Shown piece after piece: positions 11,691-21,275 of a DNA stretch of 64,000 nucleotides. A program made the position numbers and the translations under genes. Within the stretch, counting starts at the first letter, position 1. Every line of letters begins with the position of its first letter. This DNA is from Leptodactylus fallax (lineage: Eukaryota > Chordata > Amphibia > Anura > Leptodactylidae), in NCBI GenBank assembly GCA_947044405.1, contig CAMRHE010000018.1, positions 558,001-622,000 of the forward strand. Direction: 5' to 3'. A model generated the notes under the pieces. It made no database searches, had not been told where the DNA came from, and was given only the letters and a program-made list of their open reading frames with translations.

Positions 11691-11960
11691 TGAGGCTGGG
11701 GCCGAACGTGGCGTAAATGCCGTGGTTTGGCTGCAGAAAAAAAAAAAAGTAGAATTTTAACAGTTCCTATACAGTTCTAGCGAATCCCATCCACACATTG
11801 TAGAAAAATACGCTCAGTGGACACGCTGTGTTTTCCAAAACCATTGTGGTTTTGGAAATCTCAGCATGTCAATTATACCTACGGAAACGCTGGTGGTTTA
11901 CCTATAGGTATAATGGAAGCAGAAAGCCCACAGAGGAAATCTGGACGTCTTGTTTTAATA
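11691..11960 (+). mobile_element. MITE family M1 copy, right end lost
   Basis: Starts GAGGCTGGGGCCGAACGTGG and keeps the M1 interior (CGAATCCCATCCACACATTG; TCAATTATACCTACGGAAAC). The sequence departs from M1 after about 11955. Confidence 0.65.
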
Positions 11961-12289
11961 GCACAAAATATTTTAATTGTCAGGCTACCAAAGTACATTA
12001 ATACCCTTTTAAAGAGTTTTTTTTTTATTTTTTTTTATTTTTTTATTTACCATTATTCTATTGAAGGGAAACTATACCAAAAGTATAGATGTTATTTTTA
12101 TAATATGTACTCTACTCTATGAAGCTCTTGGGATCGAATTCAGAATCTGTTATGGGATACCTTATTATTATGTTACATTTAGACTAGCAGAATATTTTGT
12201 GGGACAGTTGACCTTTGGGGCCCCCTCAGGTTCCGTGCCCAGTATAGACTGCTACCTCTGCACCCACTATAGCTATACCCGTGTGTGTA
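11961..12289. other. No gene recognised; T-rich tract
   Basis: T-rich low complexity at 12017-12049. Sequence just right of it (TTCTATTGAAGGGAAACTATACC) resembles that near 6967. Confidence 0.35.
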
Positions 12290-12619
12290 CACCGCGTTCC
12301 AAATTATAATTTTTTTCTGATTTTCCTAAATGTTCAATGCAAATGACAGTATAATGATCAAATCTTCAACCTTTAGAGTATAAATCAAATTTTATTGGAC
12401 AAACCTCCAAATGATAACTTTTTTTCTTCACAAATTAAAAAAAAAAATTGAAATCCACTGTTCCAAATTATGCACAACAGAGTTTCTAAATATTTTATAG
12501 GTTGCAAAGTACTGAAAATGGTCATTTGTTGAATTTGCAGCATTAAAAGGTCACTTTTACAGAAATCAATAGCTATTTCAATCAAAAACATCTTAACAGT
12601 CCAAGTTACATGTTAACAT

Positions 12620-13117
12620 AGGACTCCTTCTTTGATATCACCTTCACAATTCTTGCATCCATTGAACTTGTGAGATTTTGGATAGCTTCTGCTTGAATTT
12701 CTTTGCAGGATGTTAGAATAGCCTCCCAGAGCTGCTGTTTTGATGTGAATGCCTCCCACCCTCAGATCTTTTTCTTGAGTATATTCCAAAGGTTCTCAAT
12801 AGGGTTGAGGTCAGGGAGGATGGTGTCCACACCATGAATTTCTCTCCTATGACCATAGCAACCAATGACTCAGAGGTATTCTTTGCTGAATGACATGGTG
12901 CATTGTCATGTATGAAGATGATTTTGCTACGGAAAGCACACAGTTCTATTTGTACCATGGAAGAAAGTGGTCAGTCAGAAAATCTATATACTATACAGCG
13001 GTCATTTTCATACCTTCAGGGACCTTAAAGGGGCCTACCAGATCTCTCTCCATGATTCTAGCCCAAAACAAGACTACACCACGTCCTTGCTGATGTCACA
13101 GCCTTGTTGGAACATGG
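12620..13117 (-). pseudogene. Tc1-type transposase remnant (family C)
   Basis: On the minus strand, FIHDNAPCHSAK (about 12880-12920) is the second catalytic Asp block. LPDLNPIENLWNI (about 12785-12825) is the Glu block, in a different frame. The distance between D and E codons is 107 nt, so one base was probably lost; restoring the reading would give a spacing of 36. The C-terminal part runs to about 12620 with further breaks. Upstream, the gene is cut by the hAT MITE, and only a few codons continue beyond it. Confidence 0.75.
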
Positions 13118-13668
13118 TGATCATTAGAGATGAGCGAAGTATTCAAAAATTCAATTCGGCAACTTCGCGATATGATTCTATTCGATCCAAATTAAATCGC
13201 AGGAATCGAATACCAAAAACAGCTATTTAGTGGCTGCAGAGAGCCGGGGTGGGCGGCAAAATGGCGGAACCCCTTGGATGCCACGGTCATGTTTGACCGC
13301 GGCATCCAAGTTGTTAAAACCCTAGATCGGTTATGGAGCAGGGTGTTAGCTGTCAGTTACAGTTAACACCCTGTTCCATAACCGATCGGGGGGATTTACA
13401 CCTTGGATGCAGCGGTGAAACATTCCGTATGTGTTCGCGAAGGGGTTAAAGGGATGTGACATCACAGGGCTGGCTGCTGATTGGCTGCACGCATGGTATT
13501 GTGAGTGATCCCACGTTTCCAGGGTTCCCCATGTAGAGCAGCCATTTTGAACTAAATGCGAATCATTACCACGAAGCGTGAGGAAATTTGGATTCGAATC
13601 GAATACTTCCTGAAATTCGGATCGAATTCCATTTCTGCAGCTTCGATTCACTCATCTCTAGTGGTCAT
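13117..13668. mobile_element. hAT MITE (TAGAGATGAGCGAA ends) with 8-bp duplication
   Basis: The element is 13125-13660 (536 bp). Its ends are TAGAGATGAGCGAA and TTCACTCATCTCTA. It is flanked by GTGATCAT (13117-13124) and GTGGTCAT (13661-13668), an 8-bp target duplication with one mismatch. The outer arms are rich in ATTCGAAT/ATTCGATT motifs. A second hairpin lies inside: GATCGGTTATGGAGCAGGGT (about 13325-13344) pairs with the sequence ending at 13388. No coding capacity. Confidence 0.9.
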
Positions 13669-13707
13669 CCACCAACCATCCATCTGGACCAACCAGGGTT
13701 GCATGGG

Positions 13708-13993
13708 TAAGGCTCCACGTAGCGGGCTGCAGCAAAAAAAAGCACTGCGGGAAAATCCGGGGCGGAAACACATCACGGTTTTTCCCACAGCATGTCCGCA
13801 GACTTTCTGCTCCAATTATTCCTATTGGGAAACCACCAGCATTTCCATAGGTATAATTGACATGCTGCAATTTCCAAAACTGCAACGGTTCACATTTTTC
13901 CACAGTGTGTGGATGGGATTCGCAGGGACTGTAAAATGCTGTGTTTTTTTCCGCAGCGTTTGTGATTTACGCCACGTGGGGCTCTGGCCTTAA
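13708..13993. mobile_element. MITE family M1 copy
   Basis: TAAGGCTCCACGTAGCGGG at the left, CCACGTGGGGCTCTGGCC then TTAA at the right, with the M1 interior between. It lies inside Tc1 relic C and is therefore younger than it. Confidence 0.8.
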
Positions 13994-14112
13994 GTAGGTT
14001 TTCTTCAATTGGGCTCACCTGGCAAACTCATTATCACAGGTGTTTGAGATCGAATTCACTGATCCAAAGACTCCTGAGACAATACATCCATGAGTTTAAA
14101 ACAAAAAATTAA

Positions 14113-14656
14113 TGTTCAGGTCTGGTGACTGTGGAGGCCAGGTCATCTGGCGTAGCACCCCATTTATTTTTCAACAGGACAATGACCCCAAACACACCTC
14201 CAGACTGTGTAAGGGCTATTTGACCAAGAAGGAGAGTGATGGGGTGCTACGCCAGATGACCTGGCCTCCACATTCACCAGACCTGAACCCAATCGAGATG
14301 GTTTGGGGTGAGCTGGACCGCAGAGTGAAGGCAAAAGGGCCAACAAGTGCTAAGCATCTCTGGGAACTCCTTCAAGACTGTTGGAAGACCATTTCAGGTG
14401 ACTACCTCTTGAAGCTCATCAAGAGAATGCCAAGAGTGTGCAAAGCAGTAATCAAAGCAAAAGGTGGCTACTTTGAAGAACCTAGAATATAAGACATATT
14501 TTCAGTTGTTTCACACTTTTTTGTTAAGTATATAATTCCACATGTGTTAATTCATAGTTTTGATGCCTTCAGTGTGAATCTACAATTTTTATAGTCATGA
14601 AAATACAGAAAACTCTTGGAATGAGAAGGTGTGTCCAAACTTTAAGGTCTGTACTG
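14113..14656 (+). mobile_element. Tc1 DD38E element, truncated fold-back copy A2
   Basis: From 14163 to 14656 this is the last third of an element like A1 (1400-3022), ending TCTGTACTG. In place of the left two thirds there is a 49-bp inverted copy of its own sequence: 14114-14162 is the reverse complement of 14240-14288 with one mismatch. A template switch during repair of the excision gap would give this. Confidence 0.88.
14163..14492 (+). pseudogene. Transposase C-terminal third (DD38E Tc1)
   Basis: The frame reads from FIFQQDND through SPDLNPIE to EEPRI and TAA at 14490-14492, without a break. The D-to-E spacing is again 38. The N-terminal DNA-binding part and the first catalytic Asp are gone, so no active protein is possible. 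At ELDRRVKAKG this copy keeps two bases that A1 lost. Confidence 0.88.
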
Positions 14657-15037
14657 TTATATATATATTTTTATTTAGCCAAAAAAATGCAAAAGAATAA
14701 AAAATTCAAAATTACCCCCATTTTCCAAGAATATATATAAAAATAAAAAAAAAGCAAAACACATACACATTAGGTAATCCTGTGTCTGAAAATGCCCGGG
14801 CTACAAACTTATGAAAATATTTTTCCTGTATGGTAACGGGAAAAAAGAAAAAAAAAAAAAAGATATAAAAATAAAGTTACGGGTTTCAGAATATGGCAAC
14901 TCTAAGAAAAATTTTTTTTTTTTTGCAAAGTTTTGGATTTTTTAAAGGGTTAAAATATAATAATACTACTTAAATTTGGTATCCCCAGAATTGTACCAAA
15001 AATACAGGTGACGTCATTTTGGCTGCACAGTGAACCC

Positions 15038-15121
<84 letters not shown>

Positions 15122-15720
15122 AGTTTTCAATTGATAGAATTTTTTTAAATTTGCAAATTGATACTAAAATGGTGTATTAAAAGGGATTCCCCACTGTATT
15201 ACAGATGTTTTAACCCCTTCCCAACAGTAGTACAGCAGATGTCGGATATTTTAATATGGCAGCTGCCATAGATGTTGAGTCTTTGCAGTATTATCCAATT
15301 CCACCACATTTCGCTTTGCCTCTCAAAAAAAAAAATTTTAATTTATTCCCCAAAATGGTATAAATAAAAATACATCTGGCCCTGCAAGAGGAAAAAGTAA
15401 AAAGATGTCACAATGCAGGGGAAAGGTGTTAAAACATAAAAACTATATAAATTTAGTATTACCATAATTATAACAACCTGATGAATACAGGAAATATTTT
15501 GGCTGCACAATGAAGGCCATAAAGATGAAGCCCATAAGAAAGTTAAGAAAGTTGTGCAAAAGTAGTTTTTCTCTAATTTCACACCATTCAGAATTTTTTT
15601 CCAGCTTCCCAGTACATTGCATGGAATACTAACTAGTATCATAATGTACATTAAGTACAATTTGTTCTACAAAAATTAAGCAGTCATATGACTTTGTGAA
15701 TGGAAAAATGGTTCGAAAAA
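14657..15720 (+). repeat. Interspersed repeat, copy 2, with TA/CA microsatellite
   Basis: It matches 3030-3560 in order (ACACATACACATTAGGTA, GTGACGTCATTTTGGCTGC, CCAGCTTCCCAGTACATTG). A (TA)n(CA)n microsatellite fills 15039-15119. As in copy 1, a Tc1 DD38E end lies immediately to its left. Confidence 0.7.
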
Positions 15721-16821
15721 TGGCTGTGGAGGGAAGGTGTTGAAATTTGTGGGGTTTTTTAAATTTATATGTATGTGCTTTCCTCACATATGTCCCCGAT
15801 TAGGTCATAAGAGACCCCTGGGGACATTATGATTTTTCTTTTAATGCATTTTTCCACTGTAACTAGAGACATCCATAGAAGCATCAGTTACAGGTAAAAA
15901 GAGTCTCCTTAAGTTAAGACCCTGCAGCTCTGCTACTCCTGGAAGCACTCAGCAAAAAAGTGACCTCAGGGTAATATAAAGACAGTAGCCCTGCAGCTTC
16001 CTCTGTTTATTTTATAGCAATCATTCAGCACTATGAACTGTATAAAGGAGAAGACAGACACAGCAATAAACTGCTTCTGTCTTCACCCCAGAAATGAGGA
16101 CTACCCACTTACTTCAAACATAAGCTGGAGCAGGTTTTAACTCTACAGTGGCATCTTTCAGCATCACAACAGTTAACTCTCCTGCAATCTGTCTCCAGCT
16201 GTCAGGCATTCCTCATCAGATTAAAAGGAATAATATATAGATCTATATATAGATATATAGAATTTGCAGAAATCTTCAATACAAATTTTTAAAGAATAAA
16301 AAGCCCCAGCCAATTATCAAATTCTTTATACGACTGTGAAATTTGTAGGTTTGTAAAACACTTTGGTCCAACACTGAAAAGCTTTCCAAAATCCTTTTAC
16401 TTGAAAATTCAAATGGATACAAAGTTAAAAGGTCTAAAAGTCAGAGAAAGCAAGTGTTGAGTTTGTAGATGTAGGCACCTGCTACCCAGTTCTATAAATG
16501 TTGGGACAGTTATAACAGCACCAATGAATAGTATCCACATCCCAATGTGCTATGCAGAGATAACTAAGCAGACATTTAAGAATACTGTCAAAGGCTTCAG
16601 CTATGAAGTCAGTAAAGTCCCCTAACTCTGAATTTAGTAGTAGGGAAAGAGACGTGCTCCTGGTTATGGAAGAGTTGCTCTAATAGGTGCGAAAAGAAAT
16701 GGTTCCATGGGTGGTTTGGAGGAAGGTAGATTTATTTCCACTGCAAAAATGCAGCCTGATAAACTGGCCCATCATGAAAGACTGATTTAGCTGAAGATGG
16801 TGATGAGAAAATATATCAGAA
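15721..16821. other. No gene recognised
   Basis: Holds a TATAGATC/GATATATAG-rich stretch near 16236-16262 and otherwise featureless AT-rich DNA. Confidence 0.4.
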
Positions 16822-17170
16822 TTAGGCCGGGGCCCCACGTGGCATAAACACAGCAGTTTGGCCGTGACAAAAACACTGCATTTTACAGTCCCTGCAAAGA
16901 GAATCCGATCTAGCGAATCCCATCCACACACTGCAGAAAAATACCCGCAGCGGAAATGCTGCAATTTCAAAAACCGTCACATTTTTTGAGATCGCAGCAT
17001 GTCAATTTAATCTAAAGAAACGCTGGCAGTTTCCATATAGGTATAATTGAAGCAGAAAGTCGGCAGAGGAAAACTCTGTGGACATTCTGTGAGAAGCCTC
17101 AATATGTTTCAGATGCAGTTTTTCCCTCAGTTTTTTTTGTCTGCGGCTTGCTACGTGGGGCCTTCACTTT
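16822..17170. mobile_element. MITE family M1 copy
   Basis: Starts TTAGGCCGGGGCCCCACGTG and ends GCTACGTGGGGCCTTCAC before TTTAA. The interior has TAGCGAATCCCATCCACAC and AGGTATAATTGAAGCAGAAA. Confidence 0.85.
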
Positions 17171-17420
17171 AAAAGTTTTCGAGATTGAGTTAGGGTTTGT
17201 TTTTTTTAGGGCAACAATAAAAAAAAAACAAAAAACAAACAAACAAACAAACGCCTGGATGTAATGGATTAGATCATATTTACTTTTTAGATAAAATAAA
17301 GTTAAGAACCACATCATACAGTAAGTCATGTGACACAACAAGCTAAAAATAGCACGTCTATTGGTTCTTGTTTTTTAACAATAATGTGTAGTAAACCAAG
17401 TGCTCAACTGCACAAAAGCT

Positions 17421-17554
17421 TTAAAGGGGTTGTGTCACTATTGACACTTATCCCCTTCTAAGTGGGAATAGGGGGATAAGTGTCAAAAGAATCAGACACC
17501 CACCCATCCAAGCCATTGGATAAGAGATAAGTGTCAATAGTGGCACAATCCCTT
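17421..17554. mobile_element. Small palindromic MITE
   Basis: The arms AGGGGTTGTGTCACTATTGA and TCAATAGTGGCACAATCCCT lie 134 bp apart end to end, and both contain GACACTTATC/GATAAGTGTC. TTAA precedes the left end. Similar ends occur at 43376-43641. Confidence 0.8.
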
Positions 17555-17858
17555 GGTTGCCTACAGGGGTGTACACAGGATTTCCCCGGAGGGAAGGGGG
17601 GTATTTAATGCCTTCTCAGTGCCCCCACACACTATATTGTTTCCTAGGTGCTACCACCCAGTATAATGCCCCCACATGTATAATGTTTCCTTTAGTGAGC
17701 CCATGCAACGTATGCCACCTTGTGGACTTCCTGTATGACAATATAAATTCCACTTGTTGTATGGGGGCCCAGTAGTGATCCATATGTTGTCAGGGACCCA
17801 TTCATGAAAACAGGGGTTGTCCTAAACCATAAATAAAATCACATATTCTCCTTTAAAT
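17555..17858. other. No gene; worn GCCCCCACAC-type units
   Basis: Fragments such as AGTGCCCCCACACACTATATTG and CCCAGTATAATGCCCCCACAT resemble the 31-bp minisatellite family in degraded form. Confidence 0.4.
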
Positions 17859-18170
17859 TTAAATGGAGTCTGTCAAAGCATATCAACCCAGCCCTACAGC
17901 CTACAGGTTAGGGTCACTTGAATCAAATAGTATTTTCCACTTGTGAATTGATGCTTCCATTGTGGAGATATATCTGTTTTTGTTAATATGCCACTGTTCC
18001 AAAGTAGTAAGCGACCAGGTTCTCATTGCTCTAAAGAGCTAATTTGCATATTGACAAGAACAGCGATAACTTGGCAAACGAGGAAAACACTGTTTGATTC
18101 AGTTGACCCTAACCTATCTATCTGCGAGACTGGGTTGATATGCTGGGTTCTGGCAACAGAGTCCCATTAA
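17859..18170. mobile_element. TTAA MITE with GGAGTCTGTCAAAGC end
   Basis: Left end TTAAATGGAGTCTGTC, right end ACAGAGTCCCATTAA, inverted and bounded by TTAA. TTAA duplications are typical of Kolobok and piggyBac elements; I cannot separate these here. Confidence 0.7.
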
Positions 18171-18635
18171 ATGAAATTCTCTTTATGTTAAATTAAATTC
18201 AACCAAAGCATAATGAAAACTATTCTAGTATAAAAGAGACTATTTAATGGACTTTCAAAATGCATATAATATGTGTTAATTTCCTTCCAACAATAACATT
18301 TAGCAAAACAACAGTAACTGTTAGACTCCGTACCGTACTGCAGATCTGCTTTTATGGTAACAAAATAGAAAGGTTAACTGAGGCAAAGTTCAAAAACTAC
18401 GCACTGCAGTACAATCATAACACAATGCATAGAAATGCCAGTCTTTAACTCTGTGACCCTAATTATGTAGTATAGAACAATACATAATGTCCTGTGCAGC
18501 AACACAAACAGAATTATTTCTATTTAACAGAAACCTTTTTAGGTGGCATACAGTATTTTAATGCAGACACACTTTCAACCAAAAAACCCTTGTTGCAGTG
18601 ATGCATAATATTAGTTGAAAAGAACATTTTCTTAC
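18171..18635. other. No gene recognised; candidate intron sequence
   Basis: AT-rich. If the exon at 18636-18680 is real, this is the start of its downstream intron on the minus strand. Confidence 0.35.
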
Positions 18636-18680
18636 CAAGAGCGAACTCGAGCTTCGGGTCAGCTAAAGTTCTCTGAATCC
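18636..18680 (-). CDS. Candidate 45-bp internal exon of an unidentified host gene
   Basis: On the minus strand a pyrimidine-rich acceptor (TTACTTCTGTGTCCACAG) ends at 18681. The exon follows at 18680-18636, with a donor GTAAGA directly after it. The exon is GC- and CpG-richer than its surroundings. It starts two bases short of a codon boundary, and the candidate exon at 24624-24852 leaves one base over, so the two join in frame. The joined codon is AGG and the reading continues RIQRTLADPKLEFAL. The length is a multiple of three. I do not recognise the protein. A chance splice-like pattern remains possible. Confidence 0.45.
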
Positions 18681-18964
18681 CTGTGGACACAGAAGTAAGA
18701 TAAATAGTAATTAAAAATAAAGATTTCACTAAACAGAATTTCAATAACAACTCTGCATAATTCTTGGCAGACAAACATTAATATTTTATTTTCTCTCTAT
18801 CCAGGTTTGGTGAAAAACTTTCATGTCCTTTACTGAAAGGTGAATTCTTGTAATGTCTAATATCAAGATAATTACAGAACACACAAAAGTTTACAACATA
18901 TCACACAAATTTGCACTGTTGTAGAGGACATGTCATGGAAATTGGTTATTTTATATCATAGCTG

Positions 18965-19208
18965 TCTATAAATTGCTCTGGCTTGATGGCCTCCTGAAAT
19001 GTTGATCAAGAAATTGAAAAATAATATGTTGTTCCCCGCTAAGTAACCTCTCAGTCCTTGAAGGACTATTCCTATCTGGGACATTTATAGCATATCCTGT
19101 GGATGTTCCATATATGTCCAACAGATGCTGATCCCTTCTTCCCATTTTCTGCTGCTGCAAGATTGCTTGCACAACTTCTGTTCTTGAGATGGGAATAACC
19201 CTTAAAGA
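18965..19208. mobile_element. Probable TTAA MITE
   Basis: The right end reads GAGATGGGAATAACCCTTAA. Inside, ACATTTATAGCATATCCTGTGG resembles internal blocks at 61320-61360 and 53340-53370 (TATGGCCTATCCT). The left end is not clear. The 86-codon open frame on the minus strand here is part of this repeat. Confidence 0.45.
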
Positions 19209-20640
19209 AAATTGGTTATATGACAACTTTTATCGTGCAACTAGAAATCGCACTACAGTCTAAAAATTCTATGTATTTCTATGTTGTTACATGTGAAATA
19301 ATGCAACAGTTGCACAAAATCCAAACATCGAATGTCACATGCATCATTGTTCCCATAGACATCAAGTGTGTTACATGCAACAGCTATTCATACAACCAAG
19401 AGGTCAGAAGTGGATGATGAGGTATCGCTGAATGCTGCTAGAGAGTCCAGGATAGATGAGTATAGCTGTTTATCAACTTGCTGCACCTCCCTTGGGTATC
19501 CACTTATTATACTCCGGGTCTGAAGAATAAAAACTAGGTCATGCATGCATAAACTGGGCCCTCCAGTGGCTCTTTGTAGCAGTACACCACCGTGGCTTAA
19601 AGTCCCAAGTTGAAGACCATCCTTAAAGAGGGCCTTTAGCTAGAAAAAAAAAAAATAAAAAAAATAAAAAAAGTGGTGGCAGTAGCCTCCGAGGAAAAAA
19701 CAAAAAACAAAACACACCTCACCTTATTAAGTCCCTGTCTATTCAATTTAAAAAATGCACAGGTCTGGTCTTGGTACACTGGAAAGGCCAGGAAAAAAAA
19801 ACCCAAAAACAAACAATTTTAACCATAATGGGTCACTCCTGCAGCCAGTGATTTCGAGCAGGACCCGGGTAGTGTTGGAAAGACAGCAGCAGGGAGGCAT
19901 ACATTGGTTCTTTATTTTTTATTTTTTTACTTTTCAGAATAAGATGCCATTTTCCTACTTGATGGATGACACTGCTTCTGGCCATTTTTATTTCTTTAGA
20001 AGTTTTCCCCCTACAGGCTCCTTTTTCCAGTTGTCTCTGAGCTAGTGGGTGGAGACTAGCTGCTATCATATTTTCTATAGGCAGCACATGAAGGAAACTA
20101 AAGATTCTGCTCACTAGTTCTCTCTCGATCACCCAAACATCATGGAGGACGTTATACATAAGTATAAACCAGTATTGATTGTATATAAAGCATATTTAGT
20201 GTATTATTTAGATGCAGCAGACTTTCTGCCTCTATCTTTCTTTATCTCTCACTTGGCCCCTCTTTCCCTCACTAAAGACTTCTATGGACACATGTATTCT
20301 GACACTTCTATGAACTTGCAGTTTGTCTTGGTCTTTGAAGATGGAATTCTGCAGAGATTTCAGAGTGAATTTCACATTAGCAGGGAGGTGGGATCAGGTA
20401 CAGAGCCCAATAAGTGGTTTCAGAAGCATTTTATTTTCACAAGATATATTACAAAGTATATTATATTCACTTGTATTACAGATTTATGCAGAATTTGTTG
20501 AAAAGTTATAGACTATTAAATGTTAAAAAAAGGGTTGTGCCCACTCAAACCACTTACATTTGTAACAAGTAATGCACTGCTCTGTTGTACAATTACTGTA
20601 CCTCAAGCTTTTGTAACATTAAAGTTAGTTTTCTAGAGTT
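19209..20640. other. No gene recognised; low-complexity and worn repeats
   Basis: A-rich patches lie at 19641-19671 and 19793-19815. ACTTATTATACTCCGGGTCTG at 19501-19521 is a fragment of the TATACTCTGGGGTCT palindrome family. A 119-codon frame at 20142-20501 has no recognisable domain or splice context. Confidence 0.35.
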
Positions 20641-20789
20641 AAACCTGAACGACATTCGCCATAAGAGTACGGTGGATATTGGGACTTTAAATATGGCGAC
20701 CACTTAAGAACTGAGCAGGTACCATACCCAATGGGTCTCTAGTGTTTTACACAACAGAGACACAAGTGCAATGTCCGCAATCAATGTGA

Positions 20790-21275
20790 TTAGGGAAATT
20801 TAACCCTTTAGATGTCTCAGTTAATTGCAACCATGGCATCTAAAGTGCAGCAGTGCATTGGTGCCACCATATTGGAGGACGTTACTGCCCCCTGAAGTGT
20901 ATTCCGACACTGCGCTGCATACATAATTCAGTTTGTTATACCCCTAGGGTTCAAACCCCCTTGGGGGTCTTATACCAAAAGTAAAAAAAAAAAAAAAATA
21001 AAAGATAGTTAAAATCAACCACTTTTTCCTTTAAACATATTATTTATCCCCATATCTGCAAAAACATAAGAAAATGGTTCAAATTACAGCTTTCAACCCA
21101 TTCAAAATTCAAGCTTCCCGCTACATTGTATGGGATATTAAATAGTACTATTAAGATGTTTAATTTCTCCCACAAAAAATAAGTCCTCATATGGATTTAA
21201 AAGTTACTTTGCTTTTGGACGGTAGGGAGTCAAAAATGAAAAACACAAAAAAAAAAAAAAAAAAAAAAAAATGAC
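20790..21275 (+). repeat. Interspersed repeat, copy 3
   Basis: It shares the CCCCTAGGGTTCAAACCCCC palindrome and A run with copy 1 (near 1350) and the AAGCTTCCCGCTACATTGTA block with copies 1 and 2. A run of 25 A fills 21247-21271. Confidence 0.55.

Larger units (their letters stand above)
12290..14110 (-). mobile_element. Tc1/mariner relic C, interrupted twice
   Basis: The left end CCGCGTTCCAAATTATAA lies beside TA at 12288-12289. The transposase remnant is on the minus strand. The relic resumes after a hAT MITE (13125-13660) as CCACCAACCATCCATCTGG, and again after an M1 MITE (13708-13993) as GGGCTCACCTGGCAAACTC. The N-terminal half of the gene and the right terminus are missing; the right border is the fold-back Tc1 fragment at 14113. 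Confidence 0.75.

Noticed and set aside
18966..19226. 86-codon minus-strand frame as a possible exon
   Set aside because: Contains MITE words (ATAGCATATCCTGTGG, GGGAATAACCCTTAA) and no splice sites.
20142..20501. 119-codon frame with hydrophobic stretches
   Set aside because: No splice sites in phase, no motif, within worn repeat DNA.
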